64,000 nt of DNA from Ostrinia nubilalis (GCF_963855985.1 NC_087098.1:10622501-10686500), one strand, 5' to 3'; counted from the first letter of the stretch, positions 12,354 to 25,115 are shown. The notes: generated by a model from the letters alone, not told the origin. Translations and numbers: made by a program.

Positions 12354-14930
12354 AGACTTTTTTTTATTTTGAGATAGGTCTGCTAACTAGCCTCAAGCTC
12401 TATGCACCAATCAACCATGTGTGTATGGGAACCAAAAACTAACAATAATGCAGTAAAAATATAATCGACTAACCAAAACATCATCAGAAACTAGCTATCG
12501 GCCATAATAACCCTACACCTCTATTTCGAAAAGCCATCGCGATCAATTTCGTGTCAGTCTTCTTTAAAAGCGTCAACTTTCCTTCTTTAAAAGCGACAAT
12601 CGCTCAGCCGGTCTCAATGCCTTTACGTATTAACCCCTCAATTGCTACATGTCTCTTTTAGACCACCGTCAACGAAAACACTCGGAGAGGCACGCTCCTC
12701 TATTGTCCGATTCACAATTATTCCGCGGAAGCGACATGGCCGCATGGAAAAAAAGAAATATTTATTCAAGAGACGCAATCATGGCGAATAAAACGATTAT
12801 CCGCTTCTATGTTCGCGAAATAGCTCCCATTTCAGACAATAGACGTTTATGTGTGCGCACGGTTTTGCATTTTAGAACTGGGTTTAGAAGTCAATACTTA
12901 CTTTACCCTTCCTTTTTTACAGCTGCAGCTATTTATTTGGCAACGTGACATGGGGCTTGGATGTTCAGATCTGATATAAATTATTCTTATTTTTAAAACG
13001 ATGACAATATAGATACAGATTTTCATAAAACACGTCTCTAGTGATTTCGGACTTCAACAAGAAAGCACCTTTCACTGGATTTTCACAGAATCTTCTTTGA
13101 AATACTTTCAGACCAGTCATTAGCAATATTAACTGCTCACAAGGTTTAAGTACTATCCAGACTTAATTCACAGCGTATAAACACTCCAGGCATAACTGTT
13201 GGGGGAAGAGCTAGTAAAACTGGAGATTGTGTTTCGCTCGCAATCCCGTTTCCTTTAAAGAATCTTCAGCATCTCATGCCTTCACGTCGTTACATACGTG
13301 CTGAATTCTATCTGAGCAATTACTTTCCTTTTAGGCAAATTAACAAGCTAGCGCTTAGCACAAATTCAATCTAACCAAATCTGTATGTAAATGTATTGAA
13401 ATTACACAGCTCGATATTCGAAATACTTCTACGGTGATTATCCGAGATACTACGGAATTTATGTTTGCTCAAGTTTCTCCTGTATAATTTTGTTTGTCGG
13501 TTTTATTTGGGTAGGGTTAAAAGGGTAAAATATACTCTTTAATATTAATGTCCAATTTTTGCAAAGTATACAAGTTTGATGTTTAAAAGTATGTAAAGAA
13601 CCCCTCTTTATATACTGCGCCTTCTAAGGTGATAAAGGGTTAAAGTATCATGATAAGCGTCGCTTAGATTAGAATTAGATAATGGTAGCGTATAAAATCA
13701 ATCAATGAAAATAAATAATAAGTGGAAAACAGTGTTTGCGGACTCTCCAATACTAATCGATTCACACTTCTACAGTTATACAAACCTCATACAAAATTAG
13801 CTTTGAGCTATTTAAAGTTTTATGAATGCAAAGCTATCCTAATCGTTGCCCAGTGCGACAAAATTGCTCGACTGTCGCACTCAAAATAAATTACAATCCC
13901 TTGCGCTATTTCACACCCCTCACTCGCCCACTAATTGAACCAAAATACACTTAAATTTTCTTTGTGTCTAGTGTAATTTTAGCCTCAGATGGGGTCAGGC
14001 AGACCACCCCATGGCAATTTACGGGTTGAAGATTCTCTTCTGGGTGTCAATTTGAAGTTCCTTAATTATAATGAACTGGATGCTTCACATAGAAGGTCAG
14101 GCCTTTGAGAAGTTGACGGGTTAACGAATAACTTTGATGCGTGATGAGAGACTAAATCAAAACATGGAATAATATTGCTACCTCTCCTTTGATGTTAAAT
14201 ACATTTAATAAGTTAAATGAGGATACGGTATTAAGAATCCATTTACGTTATTATGTTTTAGGATAATAATACCAAATTAGACCTATTATGGTTTAAGTTA
14301 CCTTCTCTTGGAAACAAATATCTTTACTTTTGATTTTAGCGTAGCGTTGGCAGTGGTGTATTAGGTATTTTCATTTCTAAGTACCTAAGTACCTAATAGA
14401 ACCTTTTAAATTTTAAAACATTGTATTCCGTCAATTTCATCATATTAATATAGTGATACTGAAAGTTGCCAAAAAGTTGTCTCAACCATATTTCAATTTT
14501 CACAAAGAATTGTTGCGAACTTTGTTGGTCACTTTGGGTGTCAGAAACTATTTGAAGCTGACTGTACCACGAACCCTACTAAACCAATAAGTACTTAAAG
14601 TTCCAACTGTATGTTTTATTAATCATAAAAAAGATTTCAGAAGCAAAACCATCCAAGAATAGTATTAAGTTAATAATCTAATCTGTTATAGTATTATTCT
14701 GTTCATGTAATCCGCTGTGTTCACAATTAGCGTGGAAATAATTGTGTATCCAATTATTAATTCCGGATAAGTAATGGATTGTCCGGCTCATTATAACAAA
14801 GCCAGCATCCATATTAATACAGTAATAGCGTTTGTGCTGAGAACTAAAGATGCAGGATCTGTTAGCGTAGAAAAAGTTTGGTTGCTAAAGCTATTAAATA
14901 AATAAAATAAAAACAGGATAAAAGTACCTT
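12354..14930. other. Intergenic, no supported gene
   Basis: The 99-codon frame at 12649-12948 (+) is the longest and has no recognisable motif. A small hairpin GTGCGACA...TGTCGCAC lies at about 13853-13881. No repeat shared with other parts of the window was seen. Confidence 0.4.
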
Positions 14931-14933
14931 TTA

Positions 14934-15076
14934 GGGCCCTCGTCCACGGCGACTTTTTGCGCTACTAACGCGCGTTAGTTGCATTAGCAACGCACTACAG
15001 AAGACTACACGCGCTACTAACGCGCTACAGCAGCGCGACTGCATCGCTACAAAAAAGTCGCCGTGGGCGAGGGCCC
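14934..15076. repeat. PIF/Harbinger-like MITE with TTA duplication (143 bp)
   Basis: Ends GGGCCCTCGTCCACGGCGAC and, inverted, GTCGCCGTGGGCGAGGGCCC form a TIR of about 25 bp with one mismatch. The interior is a CpG-rich array of GCGCTACTAACGCGC-like phrases. It is flanked exactly by TTA at 14931-14933 and 15077-15079, which fits the 3-bp TWA target of PIF/Harbinger elements. Confidence 0.8.
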
Positions 15077-15518
15077 TTACAGAAGAAGTGGTTATGATTA
15101 TTTATGATTGACCGCAAAAATTTAATACAGATTGACTTGGAATAAATCTTCTAGCAACTGGTTTTAAAACGAAAGCTAAAATAAAATCCGAGTCCTGAAC
15201 AATTTTATTGGTAAATAGAGAAAAAGATTACTCTAATATTAGGAAGGAAGAGGTAGAAAATGTAGTTTTTCTTAAAAATGGGATGGGACTAATGAAAACA
15301 TTACTCAGTAATACCTTTCTTTATTTATAAGCCATAGCAAGCTCACCATTCGGAATACAAAGTCATAAAACGCCCCTGATCGAATAATTGCAACCTCAAG
15401 AATAAACCTTTCAATTGTTGGATGAATAAATCATCAGATAGCGCTATCTGATGATTTTTCTTAGAATTCTTAGGCAAAATAGATGATAACAGGATGGTCC
15501 TCTCAGCTCTACCAGATA

Positions 15519-15665
15519 CGCCCGTATTCACAAACATTACTATGAGGTCTCACAGTGCGCGTGAACACACAAGGGTCACATACGAACCAATCACAGAGCT
15601 CTATTCAACGCTGTTCGTTCGATTTGCTGCTTCACTCAAGCAAGCATCGTTCGTGAATACGGGCA
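15519..15665 (+). repeat. PIF/Harbinger-like MITE, family 2, copy 2
   Basis: Ends CGCCCGTATTCACAAAC and, inverted, with TCGTGAATACGGGC at the right, carrying the same interior as the copies at 10934, 16068 and 61750. Possible 3-bp flanks ATA/ATA at 15516-15518 and 15666-15668. A 96-codon frame that crosses it is an artefact of the repeat. Confidence 0.8.
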
Positions 15666-16067
15666 ATAGTCTTTTCCATGACTCTATATCCGAACGCAAT
15701 GTTGTCAGTTCTGTTCGCTCTCGAACATTCGCCAAACCGCGGCGACATGTTGCCGGTATTACGCCCCATACCAGGCTGAATTAAATACATAAAGAAACAT
15801 ATACACGCGCTGTGTTTGCGTGCACGCCTGTGCTAAAGCGACTGTGGTCCAGTTTCCCTGTTTTTACTGTTGTATATGTGCATTTAGCTTGTTTAGCAGA
15901 TCTCTAAATTGGTGACGTCGTTGGTTGCTACATAATATTTTAATTTAACAGCTAAATTCCTTCAGTGGGCTGAGTGTGAGTTTACATCAAACGCGCTCAC
16001 TAGTGAGCTAGAAAACTGACACTCAGCCCTCAGATTCTGAGAGCTATGCAATGACGTAAGAAATTAA
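15666..16067. other. Spacer between two family-2 MITE copies
   Basis: About 400 bp. It contains GC-rich phrases near 15690-15840 but no recognisable gene or repeat. Confidence 0.4.
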
Positions 16068-16216
16068 CGCCCGTATTCACAAACATTACTATGAGGTCTC
16101 ACAGTGCGCGTTAACGCATAGGGTGACAAACGAACCAATCACAGAGCTATATTCAACGCTGTGCGTTCGATTTGCTGCTTCACTTTTTAAGCAAGTATCG
16201 TTTGTGAATACGGGCG
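16068..16216 (+). repeat. PIF/Harbinger-like MITE, family 2, copy 3
   Basis: 149 bp, same orientation as the copy about 400 bp upstream. Ends CGCCCGTATTCACAAAC and the inverted equivalent ending CGGGCG. Perfect TAA flanks at 16065-16067 and 16217-16219. Confidence 0.85.
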
Positions 16217-16650
16217 TAAGTATTGGTACTTATGAGTATATTCATTACTGTAGCAATTGCTTTACGTGTATTTTGTAAAAATTTGATAAAAAATACAACA
16301 AAGTTGTATGTATCTTTTACAATGCAATTTGTCGAGTAAATTCATGAAAAAGAGACGTAAGTTTAAATTTAATTTTGACCTAAAGCTGTATCGGTATCAA
16401 TGGGCGGTGTAAAATTAAAACACTGGTGTACCTAAGTAAAAATTTACGCTCATAAACGTTAAAGTTTACGGGTTTGAATGCAAACATGAATTTAATGAAA
16501 CTCGTCACATAGTGCAAACAGAAAAGCAAAACTTTTTGTTTTTATGTTCTTTCTAAAAAACAATGCTAAGACTATAATGGACATATCACTGTATTGTAAA
16601 AACTCACAGGAAATGCATATCAAAATATTTATTTAAGAAGATTAACTTTT
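16217..16650. other. Intergenic, no supported gene
   Basis: AT-rich spacer with no recognisable feature. Confidence 0.4.
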
Positions 16651-17072
16651 TTTGATTGGATTGATCACAGATTGGCCGAGACTTAACATTTTTAAACACA
16701 GTGCTTACTATCAGGCATCACGTCTGTATAATGGGCTCCCGATGGAACTGAAGACCATTAACAAATTATCGGTTTTTAAAAGAAAATTAAAATCATTTCT
16801 ATTGAGAAAGTGTTATTACTCTGTCGCGGAATATATTAATGATAAGTATAATATTTAATGGCTGGACATATTTTTGACTAATTGAAAAATTATGACATTT
16901 TTATCGTACATTAATTGAATTATTTTTATTTATTTTTTATTTTTATTATGATTATTTAAAATGACATGTTAGTTAATTGAAGTATAATGTAATGTATTTT
17001 TGTAACTTGTTCAACGCAATATGTATTTTGCTATGAATAAATATTTTGAATTTGAATTTGAATTTGAATTTG
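16651..17072 (+). mobile_element. Jockey/CR1-type LINE, 3' end with (GAATTT)n tail
   Basis: The translated start reads like the extreme C-terminus of a non-LTR reverse transcriptase: SAYYQASRLYNGLPMELKTI, then LSVFKRKLKSFLL, matching the common ...LWNSLP..I..L..FK..LK..L ending of Jockey/CR1-type ORF2 proteins. The frame stops at 16858. About 190 bp of 3' UTR follow, then an AATAAA and the tail TTTGAATTTGAATTTGAATT at 17046-17072. There is no ATG at the start of the frame, as expected for a 5'-truncated copy. Confidence 0.75.
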
Positions 17073-17110
17073 TAAAGAATGTCCAAAAATTAAAACGCAA
17101 TATTGGAATT

Positions 17111-17213
17111 GGAACGCAGACCGCTGCCAATCGATCAACAAGGAAAGCATTGGGGGAGGCCTATGTTCAGCAGTGGACGTCCTATGGCTGAAATGATGAT
17201 GATGATGATGATG
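17111..17213 (+). mobile_element. RTE-type LINE, very short 3' end with (ATG)n tail
   Basis: Only the last ~100 bp survive: a reading of the ...SLGEAYVQQWTSYG stop type and a (GATGAT)n tail at about 17193-17213. A perfect 12-bp target-site duplication, AATATTGGAATT, sits at 17099-17110 and 17214-17225, so the insertion is intact as inserted and was severely 5'-truncated. Its tail differs from the (GAAC)n tail of the copies at 1090 and 5955. Confidence 0.9.
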
Positions 17214-17225
17214 AATATTGGAATT

Positions 17226-17892
17226 TGTCACCCTGAAATAAAAACAATTTGACAACTAAACACTTAGTAATAATGCAGCTTTATGCGAACAAACGGTATT
17301 TTCATTATTCATAAAAACATGATTTCTTCTACCCTGTGACCATAAGTTCTCTTGTAAATGTACTGACTGTCCTATTTGGCCTTTGTACTTGGCTCGGACG
17401 TGAACAAATTAAACGGACTTTTGATTGTACTTTTCGGTGTTTTTCCTGTGAGCAAATATAAATTGATTTGTGGACGTGTATTTTTTACTTTATTGCAATG
17501 TCATAAAGATCAAAATGCATGAGCACTGGTTACAGTATCATCTGGTTACAATAGCAATCATTTCGATTTACAAATTGCGTAGATTTATTTGTTTGATTGG
17601 TTTTTATGAGGTTTCAGTATTTAATCAAGAGTTTTTATGTCAAGTTGCCAAACTTATAGTCTGATCTATCGCTTGAATGATGCTCGCTGGAGTATACAAA
17701 GACGCGACTCTCTCAACAATTCAACATCAATGAATCGCGTAATTGCAAAATCTTGAAAATCAGAAATAAAGCCTGAGTCTATAAATTATAATCAAGATAA
17801 CTATAAATAATTCTGTTTTTTGCTTTTGTGTATGATTGACATCGCGAAAAACCATAATCTTTGCGTCACTATTACCACAGAATATCAATTTT
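17226..17892. other. Intergenic, no supported gene
   Basis: AT-rich; the 64-codon frame at 17470-17664 has no recognisable feature. Confidence 0.4.
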
Positions 17893-18142
17893 GGCTTCTC
17901 CAAACAGAACGTGTACTTAGCGCGCGCTAGAACGTTAGCCTGACGTCGCGCTATAGCGTCAAATTGTGTTGTTAGAATGTGGATATTTTCATGTCAAACA
18001 CAGCGCTGGCGCTAGCAATACGCAACGCTCTGTCGCAGCGTTAGCATGGTGTGATACCGGAGTCTACATTCTACCAATACAATTTTATTCAGCGCTAAAG
18101 CACGACGTCAAGGCGTAAGAACGCGTTCTATTTGACGAAGCC
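17893..18142. mobile_element. Non-autonomous element with long imperfect TIRs (~250 bp)
   Basis: The left end GGCTTCTCCAAACAGAACGT and the inverted right end (ACGCGTTCTATTTGACGAAGCC, given as a diverged match) continue inward as GACGTCGCGCTATAGCG versus CGCTAAAGCACGACGTC and ACATTCTA-type blocks. The arms are about 80 bp and diverged. The interior is CpG-rich and non-coding. No clear target-site duplication. Confidence 0.65.
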
Positions 18143-21087
18143 TACGATAGACGAATATAGGTAAATATTCGATGTCATTTTCCAGAGTAGACCCCTTCGT
18201 ATTTATTTCCGATCCTCATTGCCCGTACACTTTTCAGTTAAACGTAAAATAATAGAATTGCCTCTCCCGGCGGTATTGCGGCGCACTCTTGTAATTGGTT
18301 TAGATAAATTAACAAAGTAGTTCCAAAGAGTGATACCCTCTGGGAGACATTTTAATTGTGTACAACCCACCAGCCCTTTGTTCTTGCGATTCTTGATACT
18401 GTTTACAGTTATGGTCAGGTTTTGAGATAATTGTTGTAAAACGAAATTGGGCGTTTGCGCCTCGATTTGACAATTTCTCACGATGTTATTGCACAATAAG
18501 ATAGAATAAAAGAAAAAAAATAAACTAATAAAAAATTTAGGACGCTATTGTGCATTAAATTTATGATTTTAGATTAATTGAGATTTTAAATAAGACTTCG
18601 ACAACCTGGCCTTTTTTTTAATGCAAGCAAGATAGTAAACATTACGTTACGAGTACAGTCAATGAAAAGCTTTTTATTTACCTACTCATTTAAATGGTAA
18701 ACGTTTTCATAAGGTAAGAATATAAATTAGTTCTACATAATAAATACTTAATCAGGATACTATTGCCACACCACTACAGCAAAATATTATTAAATTAATA
18801 TGTTATCACTAATACCTGCGTGTATTGAACTCCGGTCTTAATCTAAATTCAATTAAATGCCAAGGCTCTGAAACCAACAGTATCGCTTTGCACGTATACA
18901 GTGATTTTGTACATATACCTAGAAAATACGTTGTACATAAACACAATGAGTAGGCTCTCTCCTTAGTACCCATCCATGTGAGCCATAGTAGGCATTTCTT
19001 TTACAAATAATAATTATGTTTTTATGTGCAAGCAGCAATCCAATGTTAATGAATTTTGATACGTCATCTATTCACTTGCCTTTTGTAATCAAAACTTCGG
19101 CACATTTTTTTAAAATGAATATTTGAATGTTGGTCCCCGTATCAGTTTCAATATTTAGAGCAGTATTTCCCCTTTGGGTTTTATTTTATATAAGTTAGGT
19201 ACAGTATAAATAATTATCAAAAACTATCAAATTTTTCAGGATTTCAGGACATTATGAGTAGCGCTGCTACTACTACTGTTCGTAAAAATAATTAGACCTT
19301 TTGAGATTCTTATTGATCACTCTATCTGTACTTCTCTTTATACACTGAGTAAGCTGAACATTCATACATTAGACGCTTCTTGGCGCAAACGCGTTCACAA
19401 CAAAATTGCAGTTTCTTCGAGTAAGCTTATGAAATCTTCTGTAATCTACTTACGTTGTGGTAACAGCATCACAATGAAATCGTTACCGAAGCCAGCGTCT
19501 TAAATTAACGACATTAAAACAAGCTTCTCTCATTCAAGATAAGACCTTTGTAAGGGGAATAAATTGAACGGCGTTATGCTGAAATGATTAAGCCTATTCG
19601 CGTCAGTGAGTAAATTTTCAAAATTAGTAAGAAAATGTAATAATTCTTTCGACATTTTTTTTTTCATTTATTCTCATAGGACAACAAACAGATTCACAAT
19701 AACAGTTTAGATGTCGTAAAAAATACCTTGCCATAAATTATTCATAATCTTCAATATAATTATGCATGATACTTTACAATTTTAGGTATCTCTCTTCTAT
19801 GTCCCAGTTTTTGAATGGAGATTTTTTGAATTGAGATTTTTCATCTTCTAACAAACTATAAACGTTGCATACCTATTACCTAAATTCATCCTTTAGTAGA
19901 TGACGATGCTCAAGCTGTTATTCTCAATTCAGAAACTGGGCTAGTTACCATGATTTATAATTTATTTATTTAAGGATAGTACACAACACAATATCAATCT
20001 GTAATAACAATGATAGGTTGGTACATCTAGATTTTTGAAATTATGTTCTAGATCGTAATGAAATGTTACTTTTCTAAATCATTCCTAATCCACTCACTGC
20101 TGTGAAAGTTGTTCCGTATAAAATATCTAAAGCGTACATTTGAAGCTTGAGAACGCTTCTTGCGCATTCAATCATAGCGCGATCCGCTCGCCACTGCATT
20201 GAGCCATCCACATTGTTGGTGTATGATATTCTTAAAGTCGTCTTGCAAAATTGGCCCCTAACTCGAGTCACGTTTGGGCTATTAGTCCGAGGTACTTATA
20301 TTAAAGTTTCATCGGGGTACGATCAATGAACCACTTTGCCGTTTCGCAAGGAAAATATTTTATGGGCTAGAGAAGTGGACCGTGACTTCTGAGTTGTCCA
20401 GATAGGTGCAACAGTGTATAGTGCAGCCATTTTAAAAAGGCGAATGATAGAGATATTTTTCTATCTTATTTATTTTTCGACGAGTAGGTTATGAAATAGA
20501 CTTAAGAACAGTTTAGAGCCAATTATTGGAAATCACAGGCTTTAGACATTTACAAGTTACAATAGATGAGTTTGAAGATCAACTAAACCCAAAGGGTTTA
20601 GAGATGGTCTTTATATTTAATTCATACTTACACCTAATAAGTGTTTGTATTGTTCTAAACATCGAAAATGTGAGTTAATTTTCAAATATTTACATCAAGC
20701 ATAAATATAATTGCTTACCATATTTAAATATTTTCTTATATTATGGTAACGGCTTAGTAATAGAAATATTTGTTTTATTAAATCTTTTGAACTTCAAGTT
20801 AATACATTATTTAATATATGTCATAGTTTCAATACAGAAACAGACGACAATCTATTGTATACACCTCAACTAGCAGGATAAACCATCAATTGTCGAAACA
20901 CAGAGACAACCGTTTAATTCCGTTACGCAAACATGGCGGCTATCTGCCGTTAATTTAAATTCATGAGCTAATCAATTTAGAACTACTTCAGACACGTACA
21001 ACATTTAGCTCATAAAAAATACATTTGGATCAAGAGCGGTCTATGAATAATAGATTGGGAACTTCAAGGCATAGATGTGCTCAAAGA
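18143..21087. other. Intergenic, no supported gene
   Basis: AT-rich. The 97-codon minus-strand frame at 18203-18496 and the overlapping frames near 20074-20329 have no recognisable domain. No repeats shared with other parts of the window were seen. Confidence 0.4.
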
Positions 21088-21517
21088 GACGTATTCCACT
21101 TTGAGCACCCGTTCAAATAGCGCCTGCACGAATAGCACCTGGAATATTCTATTTTGAGCACCTATCGATATTTTGGGCAGGTGCTCTAAGTGGAATTAAT
21201 TTATTTTTACGAAGTATTCCATTTAAAGCACCTACAATACAGCAGCCTAGCGCTGGCTAATTTTGTTAGACAGGATGTTATTATTTCACCCCAAAAGTAC
21301 CAGGGCAACATAACCTTACAGGAGCTATTTCGATGTTTTGTTTTTTTGGTAGGTACTACCGAGAAATCTTTCAAAAAGCTCTAAGTGGAATAAGTCATAA
21401 AAATACATTTAATGCCCAAAATATCGATAGGTGCTCTAAGTGGAATAGGCTAGGTGCTATTCGTGCAGGCGCTATTTGTACAGGTGCTATTGAACGGTGC
21501 TCAAAGTGGAATACGTC
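21088..21517. mobile_element. 430-bp foldback/MITE element with perfect 8-bp target duplication
   Basis: Starts GACGTATTCCACTTTGAGCACC and ends with its inverted copy (GGTGCTCAAAGTGGAATACGTC; matching arms extend about 95 bp). The flanking octamer CTCAAAGA is present on both sides, at 21080-21087 and 21518-21525. An 8-bp duplication fits hAT, P or Merlin-type transposases; the TIR start does not resemble a canonical hAT CAG end. The arms contain several diverged GGTGCTCWAAGTGGAAT and GGTGCTATT phrases. No transposase coding sequence. Confidence 0.85.
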
Positions 21518-21525
21518 CTCAAAGA

Positions 21526-22467
21526 TGGTACAACTTGTAGGTGAGTAGTTAACATCGGTTTGCCTCAAAGGGCTTTATCTGGAGTTTAACTGATCGTGGA
21601 ACTCCTGTTGCGGTGCGGAAACTTGTGCTTAACATGGGTGTCATTTATTTGTGTATGTATGAGTAGAAAAGTAGCTGTTTTAAAACTAGTAGTAGGTACT
21701 CAATTTGTATCTAAAAATGAAACCAAAATTAACTAAGACCCGAATAGGATAAAATTGCTTATTTTTTGATTGGAAAATGTTCCACAGTAGTACAAATGAA
21801 AGTTAGGTGGTTCAATTACGCACAAAGTTTTTGTATCTTAAGCTAAGTTTGCAGATAAATCATTCTTCGTGCCGCTTCCATACCTCAGGCACTACTAGAG
21901 TTAAGCCCTTGACCTATGACTAAGATGTTTTAACTTATCATCATAAAAAATTCAAAGAGAGTAAACTGTGCTGAACATTATTATTACCTTCGTAACTTAA
22001 CCCTTCTCTAGGTTAAATCCAATAAGAGGCAATCTCTTCAATCATTATTAAACAACATCGATTATACCCTATCCATTTCTTCGTTCATAATCGGATATAA
22101 CTATTACCACTTTAGATATCCGTAATCTACCCCCAATCAAGCGAATATCTCGCTAATAACCAACTTCCGTATCTCAGAAATGCCTCAAGCAATTCTAGGT
22201 AAAACACAATGTGTAGGTATGCGAGATTGAGAAGGGATGAAATGTTATTGTGACCAGGCTTTGCCTTTCTCCCCTTATAAAAATACGAGGGGACTATTGT
22301 GTTTTGTAAAATTAGATAGACCAATATTTATAAGCCGAATACTTAAGGTAACAAAAGAAGTCACATGTTTTGTAATTTGTTTTTTGGGAATTCTGACCCT
22401 CGAGTTAAGGTAACGTTTTCATTGAGTCCTTAATTGAATTTTATTTTCCGTATCATTCTCCCTAGGA
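21526..22467. other. Intergenic, no supported gene
   Basis: AT-rich unique-looking sequence, no recognisable feature. Confidence 0.4.
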
Positions 22468-22563
22468 AGTATTAGAATATTTTCACCCTAAACAGAAGTA
22501 CGTATAGATACACAGATAGTATTAGAATATTTTCACCCTAAACAGAAGTACGTATACACAGAT
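22468..22563. repeat. Local tandem duplication (50 bp + 46 bp)
   Basis: AGTATTAGAATATTTTCACC followed by the same downstream bases occurs twice in direct tandem, units 22468-22517 and 22518-22563. They are identical except that the second lacks a GATA. The near-identity suggests a recent duplication. Confidence 0.85.
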
Positions 22564-25115
22564 AGACTGCAGAAAAATCCTATAAAAGCGTAATCATTCT
22601 CATTTCACATAACAGCTTTCTTCCGATGTGCAATTTGCAGCCGGAGGATGAACAAAAAATATAAAAAATAAGGGTGACGGGGCTCCAGGCGAGAGGGTTC
22701 CGTTCATTTCACCCCGAATAGGCAGATAAGTTTATGTGAATACGGCCTAATACACATTCATAAAGGGAGCAATCTTGGGGTTAATTTTTGCTTCGAGCGC
22801 TTATGGTGTTGTGATAGTGATGCTCGCAGTAATAGCTTACGATTATCGGTATCGGTAAACGGTTATCTCTTACGCGACATCGACGGCGAAAAATATTACG
22901 TTCCTCACACAAATTATTATCATCCACATACACGAATACAGGGAGATAGGAATGGTCCCGCTACGGGCGATAAAGTACAGAATGGGTTTCCTGACATGCT
23001 TTTCCACTAACTTAAATGACAAATATTTTAAAAATAAAATGATAAACTTACAATTTTATGTACGAAGAAATTTTCTTCAAAAACACCTGGAGTCAATTTC
23101 AAAACTAGCACACCTAGACATTTTATGTAACTCTCTCTGACCTAATTTTCTTCAAGCATCTTCATTTTTATAAAAGGCGAATCAACGAAATATCGATAAC
23201 TATAATTGCGAAATCGATCAATTACATCACTAACACAATTTCATAGTGCATTTAGATTATTGGCGAGTGTTTTTGTCGTTCTGTCACAGTCAGGGCGTCT
23301 GTTTGTCTATGTAGATTTATGCAGTCTCAAGCTTATCACACGGTCGGTTTGCTCAGTTCGGATACGCTCCATATCTTCGCGGTTGTCAATAGCACGGCTT
23401 TTGATGCAACGGCCATTGATGGTCCAAATCGAGGGCAAGAGTTTTGCATTGTGAGCTCGCTGGCTCATTTTCCACATAATGCGCTTTCGGGGTATGCGAC
23501 CTGGACAATCTTGCGTGGTATTCAATGCAGCGAGAGCTGAAGGGGTTATGGAATGTGGGCTCGTTTAGGAACAAAATAAAACTTATCGACTGAGTTGACC
23601 TCGTGGGTTTGTCTCAGGAGGTTTTATCATACCTGGGAACTAAAGTTTTAGGGATTAAAAATCCTGTAGATACCATAATGTTACAGTTGGTATATTACTA
23701 TACAATTAGGGTTCGAAAATGGTCAGGTAATAAACCTCATGTAGGTAATTATAAGGATTGTACTCGTATTATTTGACTCGAAATAATATTTCTACAAACA
23801 CAACTGATTACAGAAATTTTCTAAATATAATTTTATAGTGGTCATCAAAATATTTGAAGTCATTACGATAGCAATATCAATAATACTCAACTTAATAACA
23901 TGTTGTTATTATGCAAAGCACTGCTGTTGTAATATACTTTAAAAGGTAACGAGCAAATCTTATAAGCCGGTCATTATTTAAACCAACTACCATGCTATTT
24001 CGCTTAATAAAAACTAAATCGATTCCCATGGCACCATTAGTCTAGGAGCCATGGTGTCGCATAGTGCTTAGATCCATTATGAAAATGTGAAGAACTCGGT
24101 GCTATAGGTAATGGTTATTTTTCTCACCTCATTAGGTCATTATAGCCCGTGCTCTATATCGTTTATTTGTGACACTGCAATTACCTAAATTATTATTATT
24201 AGTTGTTTATAAATTACCTAAACTTAGAAGAATTAGTACTCACTAGAAAAGCAAAAAAGAACTCACGTGATAAAACGGGGTTAAATTTCATATTTACTTA
24301 ATGGCTTGCACATATTTTGGTTACATTGGTTCATCTTTGCCGCAGATGGTAATATACGATGAACTAGTCTATAAAAGCATTCAAGAGTCAGTCAAAAATC
24401 AATTTGTTTTATGAAAATAAGCTGTAGTTGTAGTCACTGTCTTTCTAATAGTTAGGTTTCTTCAGCGTCTTCAAAAGTGGGTAAAATTTGAATTAGGTGT
24501 CCTGTCCCCTTGACTGTCAAAAACAAGAAATCTAAAGCCGTAAAAATACATTTTTTGTCTATTCTTTCGGAATTATAGACGTACTGCCTTGTTAAGGGGT
24601 GAATGACACTGGACAATGTTTGTATCGCCATATTATGGAAATCTGATTATGTTTATAGCTACAGGTAAACTTTTTTATTGCACGTTGGTTTTTGAATTCG
24701 TGCTTTTTATTGGCACCTATAAAATTAAATTAAACATGTAGATAAGGAACAATGATGTGTACATAATGAACTGTGTGATGGTTCTTTCGTAATTATTGAT
24801 CGGTTTTATTGAGTTGTTTGGAAGTGTTCGTTTTATGAGTTTATGGGTTGATTTAAAATACAATTAACGATATCTTTATTTACTTTTAAGAATTATGTCT
24901 CGGATTTATACAATTGAAAAATTTACTCTGTGAAGATTTTAGTTGGTTGTAATAGAGACGAAGAAAATACAATACATAATATCTGAAAATACCATATATT
25001 TTGTTTGTTGAAGTATTAAGTAAATAATCGTAAATAAATAAATAGTTGCTGGACATAAATTTTATAATGTTGTTTTCCTACTCAAACCCACACTGAATTA
25101 CTTTTATTAATTATA
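22564..25115. other. Intergenic; patch with overlapping open frames at 23200-23575
   Basis: No gene supported. Between about 23206 and 23574 the sequence is less AT-rich and open in several frames on both strands (62-82 codons) with no recognisable motif. This is reported as a finding rather than as a gene. Confidence 0.35.
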
